A stretch of DNA of 21,860 nt from Burkholderia sp. Its GTDB lineage: Bacteria; Pseudomonadota; Gammaproteobacteria; Burkholderiales; Burkholderiaceae. Positions within the stretch are counted from its first letter, which is position 1; every line of letters begins with the position of its first letter. Location: assembly GCA_030151225.1 (NCBI GenBank), contig JASLEG010000307.1, positions 1 through 21,860 of the forward strand. The letters run 5' to 3'. Of this stretch, positions 1 through 6,780 are shown piece by piece. Below the pieces are notes generated by a model, which ran no database searches, was not told the origin of the DNA, and saw only the letters and a list, made by a program, of their open reading frames with translations. The translations under genes and the position numbers were made by a program.

Positions 1-97
1 TGGCTTCGGCCGTCATCGGGCCATTGCCGAATTGCTCCAGCAGTTCAGCGGGGATCGCCGGCAGATCGGCCGGCTTGGCTTTCGGTTTGCGAGGCAT
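1..97 (-). CDS. IS256-family transposase, N-terminal fragment (runs off the left edge)
   Basis: The first 32 codons are visible, beginning MPRKPKAKPADLPAIP and continuing with an LLEQFGNGPMTAEA segment. This is the characteristic N-terminus of Burkholderia IS256-family (mutator-type, DDE) transposases. A strong ribosome-binding site (AAGGAGG) lies just upstream of the ATG at 97, which fixes the start. The catalytic core lies outside the window, so it cannot be said whether the copy is intact. The family assignment rests on the N-terminal motif and on the adjoining terminal sequence. Confidence 0.75.
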   Translation of the reverse strand, partial: MPRKPKAKPADLPAIPAELLEQFGNGPMTAEA

Positions 98-150
98 ACG
101 TCCTCCTTGGGACATGAATATGCCTCGAACACGAAATTACGGACAGGCCC
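1..150 (-). mobile_element. IS256-family insertion sequence, one end
   Basis: Outside the transposase start lies about 50 bp that reads, on the minus strand, GGGCCTGTCCGTAATTTCGT and then leads to the transposase ribosome-binding site. This fits the terminal inverted repeat and leader of IS256-family elements, placing the element boundary at about position 150. The other end and any target duplication are outside the window. The boundary is estimated from recalled family ends, not from a second copy. Confidence 0.55.
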
Positions 151-266
151 ACGAGGACACATTCCTGCTCAGTAAACCGATAAAGCTGGAGTGACTAGCT
201 ATGCGGCGGCGAAGGCAAAGATCCCGGGCTTGTCCATGTGAAGCACGCTTTAGGCAAATCGGCTGC

Positions 267-599
267 GCGGGTGTCGCCGTCGCAGGCGACAATCCGGAAC
301 GCTTGAAAAGCGATACGGCGCTCGCCGCGCTCTGTGGCATGAGCCCATTGCAGGCATCTTCCGGCAAAAGGGTCCGACATCGCCCGAACCGAAGCGGCGA
401 GCACGCGGCAAGCAACGCTTCGTGGACCATTGCCATGGTGCGCTTGCGCAGCGATCCGAGAACTCGGGCATACGTCGTGCGCAAAACCAAGGAAGGGATG
501 TCGAACAAGAAAATTCATCGTTGCTTGAAGCGCCATATCGTCGGGGAGTCGTACCCGCTCATTCTCGCCGACTTGGCCGATTCAGCCCGCGCTACTTGA
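267..599 (+). pseudogene. IS110-family transposase, C-terminal remnant
   Basis: The reading frame carries AGDNPERLKSD, then an ALCGMSPLQASSGK segment, then MVRLRSDPRTRAYV and CLKRHIVGESYP, ending at a TGA at 597-599. These are the consecutive conserved blocks of the C-terminal (Transposase_20) domain of IS110/IS116/IS902 transposases. The N-terminal DEDD catalytic domain is missing, and a few residues seem deleted just before AGDNPERL, so the fragment cannot encode an active transposase. No credible start codon or ribosome site belongs to it. Similarity begins at about 267; the 151-266 stretch before it holds nothing I can name. Confidence 0.8.
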
Positions 600-605
600 C
601 ACAGG

Positions 606-779
606 AGCATCAATGCCGCGATGGAAAGCTTCTTTAGTACCCCCGAGCGTTTGAACCGAAGCATCTATCGCACGAGGGACGTGGCGCGGGCCGACGTGTT
701 CGATTACATCGAGCGCTTCTACAATCCGCATCGCCGACATTCAACACTGAACTTCCTTAGCCCGGTTCAGTTCGAGCAG
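606..779 (+). pseudogene. IS3-family transposase OrfB, C-terminal remnant
   Basis: The frame reads NAAMESFFS, then RTRDVARADVFDYIERFYNP and RRHSTLNFLSPVQFE. This is the end of the rve integrase core of IS3-family OrfB proteins, including the last catalytic Glu in the MESFF motif. The rest of OrfB and all of OrfA are absent. A few residues after MESFFS appear lost compared with the usual SLKTERL. It begins directly after the IS110 remnant stop, so one element was probably inserted into or recombined with the other. The open frame runs on to 1676 only because it crosses the nitrilase antisense. Confidence 0.8.
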
Positions 780-935
780 TGCATGACGGGCCAATTTACC
801 TGTCCGGGAGAACGGGGGCGCCTACAGCATGGTATCCATTTGGCCTGCGACGGCTCAGCGAACGCGCTCGCAGATGCGAGTAGAGCAAGTCCGACAACGA
901 GACCTTCCATCCCATCCTCTGCCCTGGTTGAGCCG

Positions 936-964
936 GCGCGGCTAGAAATAGCGCCGCGCATTTT
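936..964 (+). terminator. GC-rich hairpin followed by TTTT, between the IS remnants and the nitrilase
   Basis: Arms GCGCGGC (936-942) and GCCGCGC (953-959) enclose a 10-nt loop. A TTTT run (961-964) follows on the plus strand, which makes it look like an intrinsic terminator reading rightward. It also lies 5-30 nt past the nitrilase stop on the minus strand and could act there without a U-tract. Confidence 0.4.
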
Positions 965-968
965 GTCT

Positions 969-1940
969 CTATCGATCGAGCCCATCCTCGAAGGTCGCCA
1001 AGCTCTGGCGCCGGCGGTCCACGATCAACCGCGTTACATCGGGCCGTGCATAATGCCCAGCCAGATCGAAGTTCTGCCTTTCACGCCGTACCGCGCGATG
1101 ATCCAGCGTGGCGACGATCAACTCCTCTCGTCCCTGGACGGGCTCCACCACCCAGGCGCCGTCCGGTCCCGCGATGCACGACCCACCATTGGCCAGCATT
1201 TCGGGGCAATGCTCGTTGTTCAGCATGGCCGCCACCGGGCTGTCCAATGGCACATCCTCGCGCCTGAGCAGACCGCATACGGCAAGCACGTAGCTGCGTC
1301 CTTCCCGCGCGAGAAAGCGTGTGGTGCCCTCCGTATTGCGTACATTGCCTGGCCAGAGAGCAACGTGCAGGTCCTCGCCTTGCGCGTAGAGCGCCGCACG
1401 CGAGAGCGGCATCCAATTCTCGAAGCAATTCAAGCCGCCCACCATGAACGGCCCGACCGGGTGGGTTTGCAGCCCGTGGCCGTCACCCGGCGCCCAGCTC
1501 AGGCGCTCTTCGTAAGTCGGCAACAATTTTCGATGCACCGAGGCGATACGGCCATCGGTGCCGATATGCACGCGCGAGCAATAAATGCTATGGCCGCCCC
1601 GATCCAAGGGGCGTTCGATCACACCGAGCATGACGGCAATCTTGTGCCGCGCGGCGGCGGCGCAGACACCGGCTAATTGTCCTGCCTCCACTTGAACGGC
1701 TTGGTCCAGATAGTGCGCATGAATTTCCTTCTGAAGCGGCGACTCGAAGCGCGCGCCATCCGTGTGTTCGATCCAAAAAGGATAGCCGGGCGCCAGGGCT
1801 TCACCGAAGGCTACGAAGCCGCAGCCCGCCTGCGCTGCGCGACCGATCCACTCCTCCACCTTGGCCAAGGTGGCCTCACGCTGGAGCCAAATCGGCGCGA
1901 TCTGCGCCAAGCCGACGGTCAAGCTATCTCTATCCGACAT
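969..1940 (-). CDS. Nitrilase (carbon-nitrogen hydrolase)
   Basis: This 323-residue protein belongs to the nitrilase branch of the carbon-nitrogen hydrolase superfamily, which hydrolyses organic nitriles to carboxylic acids and ammonia in the cytoplasm. The Glu-Lys-Cys triad is visible: Glu47 in FGEALAPGYP, Lys138 in HRKLLPTYEERLSW, and nucleophile Cys172 in GGLNCFENWMPL. The length fits bacterial nitrilases. I chose the ATG at 1940 because AAGGAGG lies just upstream of it; the longer start at 1964 would overlap that ribosome site. The gene is divergent from a LysR regulator, the usual arrangement for an inducible catabolic enzyme. The natural substrate cannot be read from sequence; the HCFENWMPL-type active site is shared by arylacetonitrilases and aliphatic nitrilases. 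Codon bias is weaker than in the genes to the right. Confidence 0.9.
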   Translation of the reverse strand: MSDRDSLTVGLAQIAPIWLQREATLAKVEEWIGRAAQAGCGFVAFGEALAPGYPFWIEHTDGARFESPLQKEIHAHYLDQAVQVEAGQLAGVCAAAARHKIAVMLGVIERPLDRGGHSIYCSRVHIGTDGRIASVHRKLLPTYEERLSWAPGDGHGLQTHPVGPFMVGGLNCFENWMPLSRAALYAQGEDLHVALWPGNVRNTEGTTRFLAREGRSYVLAVCGLLRREDVPLDSPVAAMLNNEHCPEMLANGGSCIAGPDGAWVVEPVQGREELIVATLDHRAVRRERQNFDLAGHYARPDVTRLIVDRRRQSLATFEDGLDR

Positions 1941-1984
1941 CGCAATTTCCCTCCTTTGACTCATGCACGTTTTGACTGATTTGC

Positions 1985-1999
1985 ATTGTCGTCATCAAT
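1985..1999. promoter_or_regulatory. Candidate LysR-type operator (T-N11-A) between nitrilase and lysR
   Basis: ATTG-N7-CAAT at 1985-1999 is an interrupted dyad containing the T-N11-A core typical of LysR-family binding sites. It lies 45 bp upstream of the nitrilase ATG and 84 bp upstream of the regulator ATG, where a shared activating/autoregulatory site is expected. A second perfect palindrome, TATCGCGATA (2003-2012), sits four bases away and could be an accessory half of the site. Confidence 0.45.
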
Positions 2000-2082
2000 T
2001 TGTATCGCGATAATCCCCCAAGCCGGAACAGGATTTATGTTTGAAATGCACAAATGAGCACCCATGACACGGCCGCATACCG

Positions 2083-3000
2083 ATGACCCCAAGTGAGCTA
2101 CATTCTCTGTTGCCCGATCTGGCCACCTTCGCTTCTGTGGTCGAGGCCGGCAATTTCTCGTCGGCCGCGCGGCTGCTGGGTACCACACCGTCGACAGTAA
2201 GCCGCCAAATGCAGCGGCTCGAGCGGGCGCTCGGCGTCAAGCTGCTGGAACGCTCGACGCGCAGCCTCCGCCTGACCGAATCCGGTACGCAGGTTTATCA
2301 CTACTGCCACAACATGGTTCACTCGGCTGCCGATGCGGTCGATACCGCAGGGCATCTCAGCGCCGAGGCACACGGCCGGGTCAGTGTCAGCGCGCCGATT
2401 GCCTACGCCAAGAGCGTGGTGCATCCGTTGATCGATGGGTTTCTGCGCGTCCACCCCCGGGTTCAAGTCCAGCTGTTTTTCGAGGATCGCGAGGTCGATC
2501 CGGTGCGCGATCCGATCGATCTCGTGCTTCGGCCCACACCCACGCCGCCGCCGGGCTTAATCGCGCGCCAGCTCGGCACCGTACGTTGGTTGCTATGCGC
2601 ATCGCCTGCTTATTTGCGTGAGCGAGGGATACCGGAAGAACCGGAGGCACTGCGTCAGCACGATTGCTTGCAGCTTGGCGACCACGCCAACGACTGCAAA
2701 TGGATCTTTCGGCGCGGCACGCAAATGCATACCGTGGAAGTTCACGGACGCTACATCGTCAACGACGTGAGCGCGCGAACCGACGCCACCTTGTCGGGCT
2801 GGGGCATAGCCAGCCTGCCGGATTATGCCGTCAAGGATTTCCTGCGTGAGGGCTCTTTGCTGCAAGTGCTGTCCGACTGGTCGTTCGAACCGCGCGTCTA
2901 CAGCGGTCCGGTCTGGCTGCTGTATCCGCGTAACCGCTTCCTGCCGCTGAAGGTGCGGGCCATGATCGACTGGTTGACGGAAAGGCTATCGAGTTCGTAA
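2083..3000 (+). CDS. LysR-family transcriptional regulator
   Basis: This 305-residue protein has an N-terminal winged helix-turn-helix (about residues 10-70; FSSAARLLGTTPSTVSRQMQ is the recognition region) followed by ERSTRSLRLTESG. The substrate-binding domain begins with GRVSVSAPIAYAK and runs to the C-terminus. It is full length for the family. It is transcribed away from the nitrilase, with a T-N11-A site in the 142-bp gap, so it most likely controls that gene and itself. The upstream sequence shows no convincing Shine-Dalgarno, so the ATG at 2083 is chosen for alignment with family N-termini. The co-inducer is unknown; by position it could be a nitrile or its acid product. Confidence 0.9.
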   Translation: MTPSELHSLLPDLATFASVVEAGNFSSAARLLGTTPSTVSRQMQRLERALGVKLLERSTRSLRLTESGTQVYHYCHNMVHSAADAVDTAGHLSAEAHGRVSVSAPIAYAKSVVHPLIDGFLRVHPRVQVQLFFEDREVDPVRDPIDLVLRPTPTPPPGLIARQLGTVRWLLCASPAYLRERGIPEEPEALRQHDCLQLGDHANDCKWIFRRGTQMHTVEVHGRYIVNDVSARTDATLSGWGIASLPDYAVKDFLREGSLLQVLSDWSFEPRVYSGPVWLLYPRNRFLPLKVRAMIDWLTERLSSS

Positions 3001-3261
3001 ATTCAGCAAGCGACGGGTAAGACGGCGAAACTCGCTTTCGCAGGAGCGACATCGGAGAGCATTGCGCAATCGTGGCATGGAACCGGTGATCAATACACTC
3101 CGACGCGCCGAGCAGTCTTTATGAAACCGTCTCTTGGAACTCGATCCCCCTCCTCCCTCCCGCATCCCCCAATCAACAATGCGATACTTCGGGCAACAAC
3201 TCGCAACCCGAACCCGCAACCAGCGCCCCACCAAGTTCCGCCGCCCCCGCTTCAAACCCCG
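3001..3261. other. Intergenic, C-rich low-complexity leader before the exporter
   Basis: There is no gene here that I can support. A weak hairpin GCGAAA-ctcgc-TTTCGC (3025-3041) lies 25 nt past the lysR stop without a T-run. From about 3145 the plus strand is very rich in C runs, and an open frame there translates to a Pro-rich extension of the exporter (start 3121). I treat it as leader rather than coding sequence. Confidence 0.4.
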
Positions 3262-4785
3262 ATGCCCACCACCACCCACCCCACCGCCTCCACCCCCACC
3301 ATCCCGCCCGCGCAACGCCACCGCATCTTCGGCGGCCTGATCCTCGCCATGATCCTGGCGGCGCTCGACCAGAGCATCGTCTCCACCGCGCTGCCCGTGA
3401 TCGCGGGCGACCTCGGCGGGCTGCAGCACCTCACCTGGGTGGTCACCGCGTTCATGCTGACCTCCACGATCAGCGCCCCGCTCTACGGCAAGCTGTCCGA
3501 CATGTACGGCCGCAAGCCGTTCTTCGTGGCCTGCCTCTGCATCTTCCTCGCGGCCTCGGTACTGTGCGCCACGGCGCAGTCGATGGTCGCGCTGATCCTG
3601 TGCCGCGCGCTGCAGGGGCTCGGCGCCGGCGGCCTCATGACGCTCTCGCAGACGATCATCGGCAGCATCGTGCCGGCCCGGGAGCGCGGCCGCTATCAAG
3701 GTCTGATGACGGGCACCTTCGCGCTCAGCAGCGTGGTGGGACCGCTGCTCGGCGGCTTCATCACGAGCCACGTGTCGTGGCGCTGGGTGTTCTACATCAA
3801 CCTGCCGATCGGCGCGGCGGCGCTGCTGCTCGTGCTGATCTCGCTGCCCGGCATCGCGCGCGGCGCGGCGCGCGCCGTGGACTATCGCGGTGCGGTGCTG
3901 ATCTGCGCCGGCACGACGGCGCTGCTGCTGCTGCTGAACTCGAGCGCGGCCAGCCTGGCCTCGGGGCGCCCGCTCACGTGGCTCATGGCGGCGGTCGCGG
4001 CCGGCGCGTTCGTGCTGCTGTGGCGCGTCGAGCACGCGGCGGCGGAGCCGATCATCGACCCGAAGCTGTTCGTGAACGTGCCCTACGCCACCTGCGTGGC
4101 GGCTTCCGGCCTGATGGCGTTCGCGATGATGGGCTCGCTCGTGTTCATGCCGCTGTACTACCAGATGGTGCTGCACCAGTCGCCGCAGGAATCGGGCGCG
4201 ATGATGCTGCCGCAGGTCGCGATGATGCTGCTCACCTCGTTCGGCGGCGGCCGCCTGGCCACGGCAGTCACCCGCACCGCGAAGCTGCTCGCGCTCGGCG
4301 TGGGCCTCGAATGCCTGGGCCTCTGCCTGCTGGCCGTATGCGCGCATGTGGCCGCCGGCGCACCGGCATTCCTCGGCACGATGGCGATACTCGGCGCGGG
4401 CATGGGCATCGGCATGCCGAACGCGACGGTGATCGTGCAGAACGCGGTGCCGGATCGCGTGCTCGGCGCGGCCACGGCCACGATGGCCTTCGTGCGCTCG
4501 CTCGGCGGCTCGTTCGGCGTGGCGGTGTCGGGCGGCATCATGAGCTTCGTGCTGAACCGGCAGATCGCCGGCCTGCCGGGCAGCATCGACACGCAGGCGC
4601 TGCTCGATCAGGGCATCTCGGCCATCGCGCGGCTGCCGCTCGCGCAGCAGGCGCAGATCGTGGACATCTACCGCGCGGCGATCGGCACGAGCCTCGTGGC
4701 CGGCGGCGGCCTGATGTTCTGCGGCTTCCTGCTGGTGCTGCGCCTCGCGCTGACCCCGGCCGAGAAGCTCGTCGGCGCGGCTTGA
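3262..4785 (+). CDS. MFS multidrug exporter, DHA2 (EmrB/QacA-type, 14 helices)
   Basis: This 507-residue inner-membrane proton antiporter is of the DHA2 drug-exporter type. Visible signatures are Asp36 in ALDQSIVSTALPVI (motif D1), motif A GKLSDMYGRKP after the second helix (residues 76-86), motif B LILCRALQGLGAGG with Arg115, and motif C GPLLGGFITSHVSWRWVFYINLP. Further hydrophobic segments continue to the C-terminus, giving about 14 helices. The start at 3262 puts a short polar N-terminus before the first helix; an upstream ATG at 3121 would add 47 Pro-rich residues with no ribosome site, and 3262 itself lacks a clear one, so the start is uncertain. No EmrA-like adaptor or regulator lies next to it. 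The substrate is unknown. Confidence 0.9.
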   Translation: MPTTTHPTASTPTIPPAQRHRIFGGLILAMILAALDQSIVSTALPVIAGDLGGLQHLTWVVTAFMLTSTISAPLYGKLSDMYGRKPFFVACLCIFLAASVLCATAQSMVALILCRALQGLGAGGLMTLSQTIIGSIVPARERGRYQGLMTGTFALSSVVGPLLGGFITSHVSWRWVFYINLPIGAAALLLVLISLPGIARGAARAVDYRGAVLICAGTTALLLLLNSSAASLASGRPLTWLMAAVAAGAFVLLWRVEHAAAEPIIDPKLFVNVPYATCVAASGLMAFAMMGSLVFMPLYYQMVLHQSPQESGAMMLPQVAMMLLTSFGGGRLATAVTRTAKLLALGVGLECLGLCLLAVCAHVAAGAPAFLGTMAILGAGMGIGMPNATVIVQNAVPDRVLGAATATMAFVRSLGGSFGVAVSGGIMSFVLNRQIAGLPGSIDTQALLDQGISAIARLPLAQQAQIVDIYRAAIGTSLVAGGGLMFCGFLLVLRLALTPAEKLVGAA

Positions 4786-4798
4786 CGCTGAGCACTGC

Positions 4799-4860
4799 TT
4801 CGCATATCGGCGTCCCGCTTCGCACGGCGGCGCACGACGCCCCGGCCATGCGCATACAGT
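4799..4860 (+). promoter_or_regulatory. PIP box / hrpII box promoter upstream of the AAA+ gene
   Basis: TTCGC (4799-4803), 15 nt, TTCGC (4819-4823), 31 nt, then TACAGT (4855-4860) match the plant-inducible-promoter consensus TTCGC-N15-TTCGC-N30-32-YANNNT. They equally match the hrpII box TTCG-N16-TTCG recognised by AraC-type HrpX/HrpB activators of type III secretion regulons in Xanthomonas, Ralstonia and plant-pathogenic Burkholderia. All positions and both spacings are read directly from sequence. It points at the gene starting at 5007, leaving a leader of about 140 nt. Confidence 0.75.
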
Positions 4861-5006
4861 CCCCCCGGTAACAGCCAGCCCCTGCCTTGGCGCATCCTCG
4901 CGCCAACGGTCGCCAGCCCTCTCCCGAACCCCGGAACCGCCCGCGTTCGTCCGATCGTCCCTCGCGCCGATGGGCGCGCGCCGCCGTTCCCATCGCACGG
5001 ATCAAC

Positions 5007-6755
5007 ATGCAATCCATCCGCAACGCGTTGCGCGGGCCCGGCTATCGCCGCCTGCCCGACGAAGAAGCCGCCATCGGCACGGCCGAAACCGACTCGCCCG
5101 CAGCTCCCCGCCCATCCACCTCGGGCGCGCCGATCGAGCTGCAGCAGCTCGGCACGCGGCCCGCCCCGCCGCGCCGCGCATCGGGCACCGACGCCACGCC
5201 GGCCGCCACGCCCGAGCCCGGCGCGCTGAAGGCCCGGCTCGCCGCGCAGCGCGTGCTGCCCGGCACCTACCGCTGGGGCACGGCGGCCAGCAAGACGCTC
5301 GCGGCCACCCCGCATCTGGTCTACACGGCGGCCTGCTCCGCGCTCGGCGCGGCCGCGATGTACTTCGTGCAGAAAGGCATGGCCAGCGAGCGCGACAGCG
5401 CCGTCAATTCGGACACGGCGATCGGCGCGCCGATGGGCATGGCGGCGATGGGCGTGCTGCCGTTCGCCCTGAGCAACCTGAAATCCTTCCTCGACAAGGT
5501 GCACAAGGCAGTCGCGGAAGACGCCTATATCTCGCCGGTCAAGGCGATCGCGATGAATCACGAGATCTTCAAGGCGTGCTCGGCCGTGGAGATGAAGGAC
5601 AAGCCGGAGTGGATCACGGGCCCGTGGAAGGCGCTGGTCACGCTGGTGGAGCGCCTCATCGCGGACGCCTCCACGCAGGAGGACAAGGGCGTGGGCCCGA
5701 TCGACACGGAGCGGATCGAGCGCCTGATGCGCTGGAACGAGGATTTCATCGTGTGTCGCCCGTCGGGCAATCACCAGGTCGAGGGCTGGAAGACCGAGGA
5801 AGGGCGCGAGGCGCTCGAAGCGGAACTGGACCGCAAGCTCTCGCTGGCCGACGATCGCGACCGCCAGTTCGTGAAGAATCTGGCGCTGCGGCTGGCCGCG
5901 AACTCGGTGGAGCTCGAGGGGCGCACCGATCCGCCGTCGCGCATTCAATGCATCTTCGAGGGCTCGCCGGGCACCGGCAAGGACTACGCCGTGTACGAGG
6001 CGCTCGAGAAGACGCTCGGCATTCCCGTGATCGAGATCGACGTGCCCACCAAGGAGAACGGCGGCTTCCAGGAGCTGCTGCCGAAAACCTGGGATGCGGT
6101 GAACCAGACGCAGTACGCGACCAGGGACGCGGACCTGCTCGGCAAGATCATCGCGGGCCTGATCCGCGCCCAGTCGGAGAACGTGATCTTCTACTTCAAC
6201 GAGGTGAACGCGCGCGATCCGGCCACGATCGACGGCTTCAAGCGCCTGCTCGATCCGGAGAAGAAGTTCATCGAGAACATCCCGCTCGGCACGAAGTTCG
6301 ACACCTCGCGCATCACCTTCATCCTGTCGCTGAACGCGGGCGAGGGGAACAACATCACGGACGATCCGGCGATCCGCAGCCGCATCATCACGCACCGCTT
6401 CGCGCCGTCCACGGCGGCGCTGGTCGAAAAGCAGGCGCTCGCGGCGTTCCGCGACAGCGCGGATTCGTACCGCCTGCCGATCAAGGGCGGCAGCGGCCCG
6501 GTGCTGTCGCCGGCGCGGCAGGCCACGCTCGAGCGCGGCTTCATGGCGGTGCTGCCGACCCTGGTCGAGCAGCACCGGCTGACCGACGAAGGCGCGCGCG
6601 TGCCGTTCGCCGGCGAGCTGACCGGCCATCTCGCCACGGCGCTGCGGCACGGCGACGAGGGGCTGTCGCTCGATGCCGTGAAGCAGCTCGTGATCGATCA
6701 TTACGAGGCCGAGCGGGCCTTGCCGAAGAAGAACGACGCGGCCGGCGCGGCGTGA
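5007..6755 (+). CDS. AAA+ ATPase-domain protein under a PIP box, candidate type III secretion substrate
   Basis: This 582-residue protein has three parts. Residues 1-85 are polar and rich in Ser, Pro, Ala and Thr, like the secretion-signal region of type III effectors. Residues about 101-122 and 139-158 are hydrophobic and could be two membrane helices. From about residue 310 there is an AAA+ module resembling the AAA_5/MoxR-dynein group: GSPGTGKD (319-326, Walker A), VIFYFNEVN (Asn398-Glu399, Walker B), FILSLNAGEG (sensor 1 Asn443), and DDPAIRSRI with Arg457/Arg459 as likely arginine finger. Two core residues are altered: Asp follows the P-loop Lys where Ser/Thr is usual, and Asn replaces the Walker B Asp. 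The ATG at 5007 is preferred over an upstream TTG at 4887. The PIP box at 4799 suggests HrpB-type control. I do not recognise a named family; secretion and function are inference. Confidence 0.8.
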   Translation: MQSIRNALRGPGYRRLPDEEAAIGTAETDSPAAPRPSTSGAPIELQQLGTRPAPPRRASGTDATPAATPEPGALKARLAAQRVLPGTYRWGTAASKTLAATPHLVYTAACSALGAAAMYFVQKGMASERDSAVNSDTAIGAPMGMAAMGVLPFALSNLKSFLDKVHKAVAEDAYISPVKAIAMNHEIFKACSAVEMKDKPEWITGPWKALVTLVERLIADASTQEDKGVGPIDTERIERLMRWNEDFIVCRPSGNHQVEGWKTEEGREALEAELDRKLSLADDRDRQFVKNLALRLAANSVELEGRTDPPSRIQCIFEGSPGTGKDYAVYEALEKTLGIPVIEIDVPTKENGGFQELLPKTWDAVNQTQYATRDADLLGKIIAGLIRAQSENVIFYFNEVNARDPATIDGFKRLLDPEKKFIENIPLGTKFDTSRITFILSLNAGEGNNITDDPAIRSRIITHRFAPSTAALVEKQALAAFRDSADSYRLPIKGGSGPVLSPARQATLERGFMAVLPTLVEQHRLTDEGARVPFAGELTGHLATALRHGDEGLSLDAVKQLVIDHYEAERALPKKNDAAGAA

Positions 6756-6780
6756 GCACGCCGGTGCCGCTGCACACGCC

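Noticed and set aside
621..1676. 351-residue plus frame starting in the IS3 remnant
   Set aside because: Only the first 53 residues are transposase; the rest is antisense to the nitrilase with its catalytic motifs on the minus strand.
3121..3261. Longer Pro-rich N-terminus for the exporter
   Set aside because: No ribosome site, C-run low-complexity sequence, and DHA2 exporters normally begin shortly before the first helix.
2986..4998. 670-residue minus-strand open frame
   Set aside because: It is the antisense shadow of the exporter; the translation is His/Arg/Ala-rich repeats with no family pattern, whereas the plus frame has clear MFS motifs.
4668..6701. 677-residue minus-strand open frame
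   Set aside because: Antisense of the AAA+ gene, low complexity, no motif; caused by high third-position GC.
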